DNA of 64,000 nucleotides from Acridotheres tristis (Eukaryota; Chordata; Aves; Passeriformes; Sturnidae), in assembly GCA_037013685.1 (NCBI GenBank), contig CM072892.1:19349501-19413500 (forward strand), written 5' to 3'. Below the pieces are notes generated by a model that worked only from the letters and a program-made list of their open reading frames with translations, searched no databases and was not told the origin of the DNA. Each line of letters begins with the position of its first letter. Position 1 is the first letter of the stretch. A program made the position numbers and the translations under genes. This document shows positions 48,998 through 61,566 of this stretch, piece after piece.

Positions 48998-49380
48998 ACA
49001 AAATGCAAAAATAATCTGTCTAGCCCTCCCAAGGGAACTACAGCTAAGATTACCCTATATATGGTTACTATCCATACAATGATTTTCTTAATGTCTGAAG
49101 GCAATTTCATCTCTTGTATTTATCAGGAAACAAAAAACAGCTATATTAGCCATAACAGTATTATCTATTGGTCTGCTGTGAGTACAGCAAAAATAGGATA
49201 ATCCTGATCTAAGCTTGACTCTTGAGTGATGAATTCTGAATTGGTTTAGATACATCTAAGACATAATGAATGGTTTTATACTACTGCATCAAGTCAAGGC
49301 TCACTCCCCAAATTGAGGGAAAAAAATTTCAGATAAGTAGATTAAAAAATGTTACTGAATTACTAAGGACAGCAATACTT
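48998..49380. other. Spacer between the inverted arms
   Basis: About 380 bases of AT-rich sequence with no open frame of note and no recognised repeat. No transposase or other coding sequence lies between the arms. Confidence 0.6.
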
Positions 49381-49518
49381 ATTTATTATTGTTTTGAATC
49401 ATGTTTTCTGCAACTTGCATAGTAATCAGATGCTTTTGGTTTTGAAGCTGTTATATTAAGTTAAACTACTTTTATTTCTTTCTCTTTTCTTTTTCTTGAT
49501 TAAAAATATGCATTGAGA
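49381..49518 (-). repeat. Right arm of the inverted duplication
   Basis: Read on the minus strand: TATCTCAATGCATATTTTTA, then AATCAAGA, then a short A/G tract of about 25 bases (49470-49496), then GTAGTTTAACTTAATATAAC, and on to GCAGAAAACATGATTCAAAA. This matches the left arm in order. Here the purine tract is short and mixed instead of a GGAA array, and about 4 bases (near CTTAATA) are extra. Confidence 0.85.
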
Positions 49519-52500
49519 TATACATCAGTCCATCACCATAAATGCAGATCAAAGCTTAGGGGCTTTTTTTCTCTCTAATGCTGAATCCTCTCTATACCTT
49601 ATAATGTATTCCAGAGATTTTCAAAGCACTGGGAAGGGGACAAGGAAGAGACTGAAAGTGTTGTGGTAAGAGGCTGTGTAGGGATGAACACAAATCCTTC
49701 TGAATTTCATTTTCCCAAATTTCACTTTTCATAGAACAACTTGTCCTTTGCAGCAACTAATACTTTAAAATCATGCAGATATCAACATTACCTGAGTGAA
49801 ATGCGCTTATTTCAACTTAATTATGTTCAAAAAATTGCAGCAGGTTTATAGGAATAAAGCATAAAAATTACCTTACTCTCAAATTGCTTGAATTTTGATA
49901 TCACGCCATTATTTGCAGCAGATATTATTGATTTTAAGTTTGGTATACATTCTTCTATATAGAAATGAATAAAATATGAGAATAAAAAGGTAAATTTTGT
50001 CATTCAAGTACAGCATAATAGAGAAATATATTATATAGAAAGGTCATCGTTTAATTTTAAAGGCTGTGTATGAAATCTTTTCCAGCACTTTGCTTCATTT
50101 ACAAAAATAGTTTCAGAATTACATGGATTTCATAATGTCAACCCTTAATTTATAAAACCTCTGATGCATTTTTAAAAGTTATATCCCTATATAAAAATAT
50201 ATAGGGTTATATAGAGATATAAAAAGGATAATTATATGGTAATATTGTTTTTAGATTGTCTTCATATGTTCTCTAGTTAACAGAGACTATTTTAAAAGTA
50301 TTTTTAAGGTTTTTAAGCACAAAAATGATAGGGATAGACTGACAGTTTTAGTGAAAGAATACTAGATATATTGCTCACACAATACATTTTCTGAAACACA
50401 CATAATTACAAAAACTGATTTAGATAGATAAAAGAAAAACCCTTCTAAGTACAGAGTATCTTCAGACTAAGTGTGAAATTATGATTAATTAGTAATATAC
50501 ATGTAAGACTTTTTTGAACATGTTAAAAAAATACATAGTGAAATAGAATAAAAGTGATAATAAGATCATTTTTAAACATTTCATTGCAACTCATTATGAA
50601 TGTCCATTTGAAATTAACAGAATGTTATATAACAGAGGGTGCATGATAGGCTGGGGATGGGGATCTTCCTTATTGATTCTTTAGGTAAAGTGTGTTTTTT
50701 TAATTCCTTTCAAGAAAGTTGTTCAGTACACAAAAAGCAGAACGGGAGTTGTAGCACTTTGTGCTAATGATACAGTCTACTATTAGATTTCAATTGTGTG
50801 GCCTTTCTGGGGACATTTGGCTTTATTGTGCTGAATTTCCAATTTAAAAAAATGCTCTGATTTCAGCTGCATGTTACTGGTGCTTCCAAAATAGCAGTAG
50901 TAGTAATGGCTGAGTTATCTGCAGTAGCAGCATTGTTATCAGGGATGGTCTAGGACTGGAGAACAGGACATTAAACAAGGCTATTCACAGCCATAGTAGG
51001 CAATACATTTAATACACAACATCAAGCAAAACAAGATCTGTTATTCTAGACATTAGGTTGATGAACTAAACCTATCTAATATGTAAGCTTATAAATAAAG
51101 TAAGTGTAAGACAGTCAACTTTAAATTTCCCTATGTAAAGAGAAGCCATATGCTTTCAATTAAAAAGTTACTTAGGCTTTAGGGCTAAAAAAATTAAAAT
51201 TAAAAAACTTGAAAAAACTGCAGCAAATCTTAAAAAAACCTCTCAAATCCTCCCACTTTTTCCTGAAATTGCAGTTTTCATCTACAAACAACATGAACTG
51301 TCCTGGACAGCTCTCATGAACACTTCAGTTAGTGTAAGGAGAGCAGTATTAAATAGATTTCATTAAGAACCCAAAGATCAGTGACCTTTTCAACACTACT
51401 GTATTTCAGCTCAGAAAGGTTTGGTGAATAGAAATTTTCTCCAAACAAATCTCTGGTTTTCAGTTGTTTCAAAAAGCTGCTTATGATATTTTAACAATAA
51501 AAATACTTTAATGAACTTTGAAACCACTTTGATTTAAAATAAGACAGTCTTACTTGGGTGGAGTTTTTTATGCTAAAATTTAAGAACAGTCTTCAAAATT
51601 CATGCAGAATTGATTCTGAGCTTTTCACCAGTAGAATTCTATTTAATGTTATAAAGATCTTAAGGATACTTCTATTTTGGGGATAAAGCTATTCTCAGAC
51701 ACCGGTTTTGGGAAAATATTAAGTCATTTATTCCTGCCTGCAAATTCACCTAAGTGGGAGCTCCATGGCTCCCTGATCAGTAATCAGTTCCCCTTTTACG
51801 TCATACTGTCATATGGCTTGATGGGTCATTGCAGGTTTCAGATAAATCTCTCTTGCATCATACAGCAGCACAAGGCAATTAGTTGTGCAGTCATATGCCT
51901 GCCTTTGAAACTTTTCCAGTTTGATCCTAAAACTTAAGAGGTAATACTGCAAAACTCCGTCTGGAAACAGGACAGACTTTGGGTTTGAAATTTAGAAACT
52001 TGGCCTTATACTTTCCCGTTTCAGGTACAATCTGGATGTTCAGATTTTCCTTTCAGCATGCTTTTTCCATACACTACCTCCCTGAATTTCATCTGCATCA
52101 GCCATTCCAAACTTGCACACTAAAAATTATATTTCTTCAGTGTACTTCTGTATTAACTTGCTATACCATTTCAATATGACAGTCTGTGCATGTTAGTGAT
52201 TAATGGAGAAAGAATGGAATTTGCAAGTTCATCCTTTGTGGTTAGATGTGCAGCAAGTTCAGATCCATTGTACCTGGCCTCTGTTACCTAATGTGTTAAA
52301 AAGCCATGAAATATGTCCTATTTGGAAACACTCCTGTGTTAAAAAACATTGAGATCTGTGTGCAGAACCGTACATTTATCATTTTTAGGGGCTTTAATGC
52401 CACTGGGAGCTCTGATGGCTGCTGGCCTCTGTCTATCTCTTCTTACTACCTTATGTACAGTAGTATTACATCTTAGAATGGGCTGGAAACTCATCTGGGC

Positions 52501-55500
52501 CTTTTGGACCATGGCAATTTGGCTAAGTAAGAGGAAGTTCAGTTATTAATACCAAGAACATGCTTCTCTACCAAAGATGTATTAATATTATGACCCATAT
52601 CAGTGCTGGAGAATCAGATATATGTAATAATACAGTATTTGCATTCGTATTTAAACCTTGGGATCCAGGAAGATGTCCTTAGTCAAATTTTTGGAAACCT
52701 ACTTTTTACTTTGCCACAGATTAGGGAAATGATAGGAATCGGTTGAGCAACTGAAATAGTCACACAACAATGATCCACAAGAAAAGGAAGTTTTGTAACA
52801 CTGTCTTTAAATGAAACAGAATAAATTAATGACTGTTAAAGACATAGAGTATGTGTGAAGGCAGACAAAGAAGGCAGGTGAGGGAGAGGGAGCAAAATGA
52901 AGAGTAGAAAAGAATTCTTTGTGGAATAAACAAACACCTTCACACGGTCAAATGCACTGTCTGAAGTTTTTGTTTTTCTTGCTCCACTGCACTGATGTAT
53001 TTTGACAGGATATTTTGTTCTGCCTCTAGGGTTTTTAGAGAAAAGGAACTGATGGGCTATTACTGTTCCAGTGAAGAGTTTTGACTGAAATGTTTTGGCT
53101 CATTTCCTTGAGCTATGCATTAACCAGATGGTTTGATGCATGTACCATGCCACCCTGTTTGATCCTGCTGTTGGACTTTAGCTCCTGTTCCACTGTCAAA
53201 GGGAAGGATTATTATGAACGTTCTCATTAATATTCACACTGAAGAGTGATCTGACTGCCACTTCACTCGTACTGCAGGTTAAGTGAGGGTGCCCTGTCAA
53301 AACAGAGAAAAATCTTTACCTCTACTAATGCAAACCAGTTTGAGAGAGGGTTTTGAGCAGAAAATTAGATTCCAGTGTTAAGGGCTTCCCTCTTCTTTGA
53401 CAGATATTTACTATGTCAAAATCTCTCCTCCATTACAAAATAAGAAAAACAGTATCTAACTCTTTCAGAGGGAGGAGAAAAATATTTTACAAGGTTTTGT
53501 GATAAAATAGTTGCATAAAAATTGATAGAATTGTGAACTTAGTAGCAACATGACTAAATTTGATGCAGTACTTAAAATCCCTGCTCATGGGCAGGACCTA
53601 TTACGTGAGATATGACTATATATATGTATCACATAAAACAGAAATTTCATACGGATGTGTATCCAAAGAAGAACTAAAAAGTGCAAAGGAGACTGGAGGT
53701 CTCTGTCATCCATCCAGTACTGATAGGCTTGACCAATCCTGGATTTTGAGAGTCTAAATTTTCTTCTGTCTCTAATATGAAGAAAAAAATGTAATATGCA
53801 ATGATATACAGAATAAAATGAAAAAAAAACTTTTTTTTTTTTCTGGTAATGAGAGCACTGATATGTTTGGATTGTAATTAGAGTAAAACAGTAGACAGAA
53901 GATTTGTCCTGGGGGGACAGCTGTAGATCAGAACACACTACAGAGGTTCATCTCTGTTCATACAGCTTATGGAAGTAAGCCTTGCTTCAAAAGGCCTTGC
54001 TTCAAGCCTTAGATATTTTGGATATGTCTAGAGTTTGAGTCAGCTGGACTGTGTCAGACACAGGTTAGTAAAAACACAGTATATTGTTCTCAAAATGTTT
54101 TTCTTGACATTAAACCAAAATTTTCCCATTGTTCCTACTCATTGCTCTTTGATTATTATCTCTTCAAAATTATGTTAAGTGACAGTGATACATTAGTTAT
54201 AAATGGTAAACACAATTTTCAAAAAGCTGGGTCCCAAAGTGAGATAAGAAGGCAGAAAGAGGCTCTACAAGGTATACCTCCACTGACACACAGCCAGCAC
54301 GTAGCCAGGAGCAAAGAGCCTCACTGAACATTCAGCAGTGAGAGGTGAGTTCAATGTCAATGGCTCATTCAGTCTTTTTGCTGCTCTGCCAATGCTTCCA
54401 GCAAGTGCCCAATTAACAGTGACAGCGGTGATGGTGTTTATGAGAAACTAGCCTGAGACTGTCATTTCTTTAAATTTGAAACTGCAGAGAAGTCACAGGG
54501 TGGTAAAGCTTTTAAGTTCTTATTGACATGCACCAGAAACTGACCTCAAACGGGTGACTTAGAGGTGAAAGTCTATTTGCTAAGTCAGTTTTTCTCCCAT
54601 AGAGTGAATTTGTAAAGCAAATTCCCGTTCCATTCCAGCTTACTTTATTTCTCTTGAGATGAAGGAAGCTCTCCCCTGCACAGCAGCTAGAACAGTACCC
54701 TCCTATCCCCTCTTCTCATGAAGGAAAACTGAGCTGTGCAGTCACACAGTTCTATGTGAACAAGTTGGTCAGTGCATCCAACACTGAAAAGTGAACAGTA
54801 GGAGGAATGCAATAACAATGGAAATTTTAAAGTCATTAGTTAAAAACACAGTAGAAAGTCACAGGAGGCTTTGCCTAGAGGTGTTAGTGAATGTGGTGTT
54901 TCAGTAACGACATTTAAAAGTTAAAAAAGAGATATGAAAGAGAGAGAAGGAAAAGAAAGAATATGTAGGAAATACTTTGGAAAAGCTGAAACAAAAAATT
55001 AGAAATTACTGAAATATTCCCCTAAGAGACAGTCTGCTTATTTGTTGGCTTGGCTTTTCTTGTCTGCATACACGGATGGGCTATTCAGAAAATAACAGTG
55101 TGCATTAATTTTAAGCTTATGGGCTAAACTGCAACCATAGTTCTTGGTTATCAAACATACCACAGTGCTCCTGAGTCCATTTCAACTCTGAATTCCACTG
55201 CCTTAAAATTTAAAAAATAATCTGATTCCTGTGTAGAGTCTGAATGTGTGGAGGATTTTGCTTTACTTTGGTTTGAGAGTTCAGGGATTGACTGCCTATT
55301 GGACAGCTTGTTGCTTTGAACATCTGGGCAAATTATTGCTGTTTACATCTCCTTTTTCTGTTCTCTTTTCTATTGTTTCTGCTATTGTCCATTTTATTAG
55401 AATGAATCCAGGATTAGGCTATTTTTGATCTGACCTGGTAAAGCCCTTTTTGTCCCAGGCTGTGTAGAGAGCCAGTTCCTTTTTTTTTTTATTAAAGGAA

Positions 55501-58500
55501 TACAGAATTCTCATCTGACATTATGGATGCTTCACCATCTTTTTCCACAGGTGAAAAAGACAAAACAGATTGCAAAATATGAGAGAACAGGACTTGCATA
55601 ATGTGCCTGAATGGTGGACCCAAGGTTATTTTTTGTTCTTGTTCTCTTCTTCCTAGTTTAGCTGTATGGCAGACAGCTACTTAGGCACCTACAGTGTTAT
55701 TCCTTTCTAGCTCCTGATCTCTTGATAATAAAGGGCATGTTGAGAGGTGATTTGACAGAGCTCCTGACAGCCAAATCTGGCATAATGGTGTCTTTCCAAG
55801 ATAACATGAATCAGAGCAACCCACAAAAATTATATGACATGTTCTGGGGCTAAGGTAGCCTTAGAGATTAGGTCATCACAAAGATATTATAAAAGAATTT
55901 TTGACAGCTCTCTCACTGTTCAAAATTCTGAGTTGAACTTAAGAAAGCTTAGCAAAGCTAGACACTTGAATCTTGCATTTGGAGACCCATGAAACTTTTA
56001 ATTACGCACCAATAATATCACCAGTCCCTATCTTTATTTTTCTTTTTGTTAATATGGAAGGGCTGGGAAAGAACGGATAATAGAGGCAAGAGAGGTACTG
56101 CATGCTTGTATGCCCCACTCATCTGTACCTGGGCAGTTGGAGCTCCTCTCCTTGAGGCAGTGAGGCAGTGATTCCTACAATGTGTTTGCTCTGTTGTTTT
56201 ACTGAACTCAATTTGAAAGGCCTAGCTGTTTTTATCTCCTTTCAGAGAATCAGTCTCACACCCTATTTGACCCTAAAGCAAAATAAAATATTTCCTAATA
56301 TTCATCTTTAGTTGCTTCCTTCCACTAATTCACCTTGTTATATTTGCAAATACTAGAAAAAGTCCCTCTCTTATGTATAAATACTTTCAAGACTCTTAAA
56401 AATTCCAGGATATTTCCTTTAGTGTGTCTTTATATTCACAATTAAAAATTTGTTTTTCTCCACAAAGAAAAATTTGGTGTCTTTATATTTAATCACACTG
56501 TGAAAAATGATTACTGGGATGTTTCTTTTTGTCATAACACTTTGAAATTTAACAATCATATTCAAAACAAATTTCTTCTTCCAACTTCTAAGTACATATG
56601 TATCTTCAGTTATACTCATCTAATTAATTATGAATGTTTGAACAATCCCATGCTTTCATTAGCTAAAAGCCCATCTTAACTCATTAAACATAATTGAGGA
56701 GGAAAAAAAGAAACCTACTACAGTTGTAAGTATTTGTCCTAATTATAATGATTTCACAAACTTAAAGCCCTGCTTTAATTATTTGGTTTTAGCATTTTCT
56801 TTGTTACTGTAATAGACTTCCAGGGAAGCTGTGGAATCATTTCTCTGTCCTTGTTGAAAAGAATTATTAAAATTTATTTGATATAATATTGTTTTCCTTG
56901 ATACTCAGTCATGAGAGAAACTGTGCTGGGGTTTGCATTTTGGTTTGCATTCAGAGAAACTGGAATGCAAATGTGATTTAGCTTTCTGCTTGTGTTCAAG
57001 ATGGGCAACAAGTGAACAACCCAGTGCAGACTGCAGAAAAGAAATAATTAGGAGACCTTCAGAAAACAAAATCGTCTGTAAAGTTAGCATCCTTTGCATA
57101 GTTCTTATAATTAGGACCTTTTTTGTCTTGTATTCATTAGAGATGGTAGATCCTGCAATGCACTGCCTACACCAGCATGTAAATATCCAAAGTAATGCAA
57201 GCAGACTTCTGAAATAAGTTAAACAGGAGCCAACAAGTGTCTATTTCTTTTCCTGCAAATGGAAGACGACTTACTTGGGTTTTATGCTGCAAATTACATG
57301 AAAATAGATGACATCAGCTGTACTACCACAGCCTGAAGTTTGGAGACTGGTGTTAAACTGAATGGTTAAATCATTTGTAAAGGAACATCCAATGTATTTT
57401 TTTTCTAGAAAGCAAGACAATATTTACTGTGTGTATTACGTATGTCCGAGTAGAAACCTGCTATATCATCCTTTAGGAGAAGTGCCAGGACACTGATTTC
57501 TGCAATCTTAAAAGAATGTGCTGAATTCATGACAGGCAGAATTTTCTTAGCTGGCTGGGGTATTTTTCTGTGTTTTGTTTGGTTGTTGGTTTAAATGAAG
57601 CATAATTTCATTTGTTCATCTGTTCATTTTCATTGTTTCATCTGTTCTTAAGAGCTGGCTGCATAGCGAAAGCAGTCATGAATTTCAGTAGGGGATTACA
57701 CACAGCGGCCAGTGACTCCTGCAGTGAGAGATTTGCATATCTTGCCTATCACTTGTGTTCTCACTAGCTGCCAGGGTGCCCATGTGGAAGTTCATATGCA
57801 GGCTGTGACTAGAGACACTGAACCTGCTCACATGAAGCCAGCTACCACTAAACTAATATCTTACTTAACTGTCATCAGTCCCACGGGACACTGAAGTCTT
57901 CAGAAGTCTCTGGGTGTAGCCAGAGCTGTGCTTGCAGCTTCCCTTGCTAAATGGAAGCTGCACCTAAACTTATGGGCAGCTTTAGAATACCTCATGGAAT
58001 ATCATATGGGATATTTTCCATATTATATATATTCTATATTTCCATATAGATTTTCCTCCAACCTCCCTACAATCTTTTTAAACCACAAAGTAACTAGTCT
58101 GCTAATTTACCATCTGTGTTCTTCCACTTCACTGTACCTCTTAGTCTTCAGTTCCTCAAGTCTAGAAAAGCTCATTACAGTCCACTATTGAATCACTGGA
58201 CTGCTCTTCAAATAGGCTTCATTACTGGTGGAGAAAGAAAAGATGAATGCCCACATAGCAAGTTTGGCATTCCTGAGATGAAAGTTTTAGACATCCTTCA
58301 AGCCTTTACAGAAACTTCAAGAATTATTTGCAAACTACTTGGACTAGTGTTCCTAAATCATAGATTAGTACTGAAAGTACCCTATAATGTTATTATATCT
58401 GCAAGACACAGGTGCTGGAGCTTTAAGTTCTTCCTTAAAACTGCTGTGGAGAAGAAAAGTTTCAGACTATTCCTTGAATGGAAGGACAGAGAAGACATCA

Positions 58501-61493
58501 ATTCAAAAAAACATAGTTGAAGGCAATAGTATGACTAATGGGAACTGAACATCTTTAAAGGGGGAGATCAGTATGGGCAAGAGAAATATGGGACATCCAG
58601 CTTTGGAGTCATGAAAGAGAAAAGAGAAAGAGCAAAAGAGAAAATCCACAAAGATACCCAGTGTTTTAAAAGCTAATTCAGAGAAACTCCTCAGTATCCC
58701 AGGGTGCTCCACTTGCCCCCCAAGAGCATCCCTTGATGATAATTTCATCTCTGAGAGCTGCAGCCAGCCTCAGGTCCCAGCTCCTGAGGGCTTCTACTGT
58801 TCCAGAAAAAGACAGAAAAACAAACGAAAAGCACAGGTCTCTCTATTTGGCTCTTGTATGACTCTCATAAGCAGTGAAGAGTGCCATGAGCTTTTGAGTG
58901 CAGAAAAAAACAAACCACCAACAATGCACATCTTGCATCTGAGTAGGGCTTTTGGGAGATACTAAATTAAATACATTTGCATTTACAGAGAAAAGTGGCA
59001 GTAATTGGACTTCATGCTCTTTTTAAACTTTCATTAACTTCTGTTTTAGATTTATTGTAGTTTTTAATTTTTAATAAGAATGTGAAAGTAAACCTCCTAG
59101 CCTTTATTTCTTTAAATCTATTGTGCTGTCCAACATTCCCTGCCAAAAGCACGCTTGAAATTTGTGGCAAAATCTCCTAACCTCAGGCATCTCTCCTCAA
59201 CCAAACTCAGGTAGTCACCACTTTCAGCAAGGTTTTAGCTGAACCTTGCAACAGGCCACAGTTGTCACTGCAAAAACCTTAACCATCTAGGAGACAGCAA
59301 ATGTTTGTGCTGCATCATGAACACCACAGGAATCGGACTCTGGGAGCCATAAAAACAAACACACATGGAGGAGATCTGTAATTCTCGTATTTTGAAGGAC
59401 AACCTTATTAAGAATATAGTTAGCGCACTATGTGTGCCCCACTCTCTGAAATACACAAAAATCCTCTCCCTCCCACCTCTAACCTCCCCCCACCTTTACT
59501 CTCTCCTCTCTTGCTGTTAGAGTGGACATTTGGAAAGCTGGGGCAAATGGAAAGGGCTCCCTTCTTACACAGCTGCTATAACAGCAGCAACTGTAGAAGA
59601 ATGCAAGTCATGACTTACCTCATTTCATTGCCTTTCAATGACTAGCATGAAAAGCAACCACGTTTTCTCTTCATTTTCACGACAGTAAGGCAGCAACAGA
59701 GGAGGCCTATCTCCCTCTGTTCAGTGGTTTTCTTCTCTGCATCACTGCTAGCCCCTGCATATGCTGGCTCTTCACTATAATTATTGATGGTGTTGCACTT
59801 TGCCTAATCCTTGGGATTTCCCAGATGGCACAGAAAAGTAAATTCTGGAAATTATATCAAGAAAAGACAGTAAAAAAAATCTCTGTCTTCTGTAACCAGT
59901 CTGTTGAAGATACTGTTTGATGAACAAACCCAACTGTTTTTCTTGTATTCTACCATGCCTCAGAATTTCTGATTCTCTAATATAATTGAGGTCTTCAAAG
60001 GGCATGTGCAGATCAAAAGAATTTTAGAGGAACTCTTCTAGGAAAGGCCCTTATTCTAGGAAGAACCTCAGCCACCTATGGCGTTAGAGATAATTTATAG
60101 ATGTCCAAATGACCAATAGAAGCAAATGTTATAAATGGACATTTGAATATAAAATGTGTCCCCTTTGAAGGGGCCCAAACCTTTCCAATTATTCCATCTC
60201 ATCTCAAAGAAATGCAATTCAAAGATTCGTGGTATGGCATTTACTGCCTGATAGACCATTGCAGCTGAAATACATTTTTAAAATTTTATAAAACTAAACC
60301 AATAGTATGATTCCATTAACTAAATAGACTCAAGAAATGGTTACTATTAGTCATTATTACTGTCCTGAAAGAGAGGAAGACTAATTATGAATGGATTTGT
60401 TTGTATCTTTGTTTATAAACTTCTGCCTCTAAAAGAATAATTGTGAACTCAAAGTAGGTCTTCCTGAAATGCACCACTTGTAAGAAAAAAAACAGTCCAG
60501 AATTCCAACTAACGACAAATTGTTCCTCAGAATTAAAAATCAAATTAATAGGCTCACAGTGATTTGTCTGGATTATTGATTAATATTACATTTGGTTTTG
60601 CTTCCCTTGGTGAAATCAATCCCATTGCTCAGAGCAGACAGCTTACGCCTTGTCACTTCAGTGTAATGGAATCAGCTATTAGGCTCTGCACACGCCGGCC
60701 TGATTTGGGTTTATTGATGGCTCAGTCAGTGCCCGCTGTACTCGAGAGGGCAGTGACACCTGGAGGGAGGCACTGGCCCTACAAGCAGCTTCCTGCCAAG
60801 GTACCACTGAGCATGGGAATTCTTATTAACCTGATGGACTTTTAAAAAATAACGATAGAAACAAAGCGCCCTTGTTGCCTTCTAACCTGCAGCCTATTCT
60901 GAGGCGTATGAACATGCAGCAGTAGGCACTGATTTTGCTTCCCTGCATCTGAGCCACAAAGCCTCTCAGCTGTTTTGAGATGGGTGTTTAAGATTGTGAT
61001 ACTTTTTGCTGCAATAGAGAGAGTGTCTTCTGCCAGAGTCATCAGTGAGAAAACAGGATGAGGAATGGAAAACATTATAAAAGCAATGGAGGCAGCTGTG
61101 TGAAGTGCAGGGTGCAGCCGCCAGGAGTGGCTCCAGCTGCTACTGCATTGAGAGAACAGGAAATAATCCAAGTGGATACAAAAAAGGGGATATAATTTTG
61201 GGAGAGGCATGAATTTCAGTGACAGATTTCCAAGCTAAAGAGTGAAAATCGTGAGACCAGTTAAAATTTTCTCAAAGTTAGGGAGATTCTAATGAAAGAG
61301 TATAATTAATTATTGCATCATTGGCGACTGGGTGATTTAGTAAACTATTTTTACATGCACAGTCCTGCAAAGGCATGTGAAAATGGTATAAAAGGTAGAC
61401 TGCATTCCACATAGGATGTAGCTGACCAAAATTGAGGACTTTCTAAATCTGGATTTAAATATTAGCTGTCTGGAAATCCTATTATTCCCTATT
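49519..61493. other. Long unique AT-rich non-coding stretch
   Basis: No gene, LINE tail or LTR edge was recognised over about 12 kb. Open frames such as 51677-51937, 53585-53938 minus, 58116-58520 and 60842-61210 minus have no recognisable motif. Two patches (56630-57110 and 60560-60870) carry motif clusters described under the findings. Short AT-rich palindromic patches lie near 50180-50225 and 58020-58050. Confidence 0.6.
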
Positions 61494-61566
61494 CATTATT
61501 ATTGTTGGGGGGGTTTTGTTGTTGTTATTTCATTCCTATTATTGTTGTTGTTGTTGTTATTATTTT
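61494..61566. repeat. TTA/TTG simple repeats with a G run
   Basis: ATT units, a run of 7 G, TTG units, then a second TTG run passing into TTA. The tract is interrupted by a short unique stretch near 61531-61538. Confidence 0.88.

Noticed and set aside
48616..48998. Open frames of 93 to 120 codons on both strands with Glu-Gly-Arg-Lys or Leu-Pro-Ser-Phe repeats
   Set aside because: They are translations of the GGAA microsatellite. A 4-base repeat with no stop stays open in all frames, and there is no gene signal around it.
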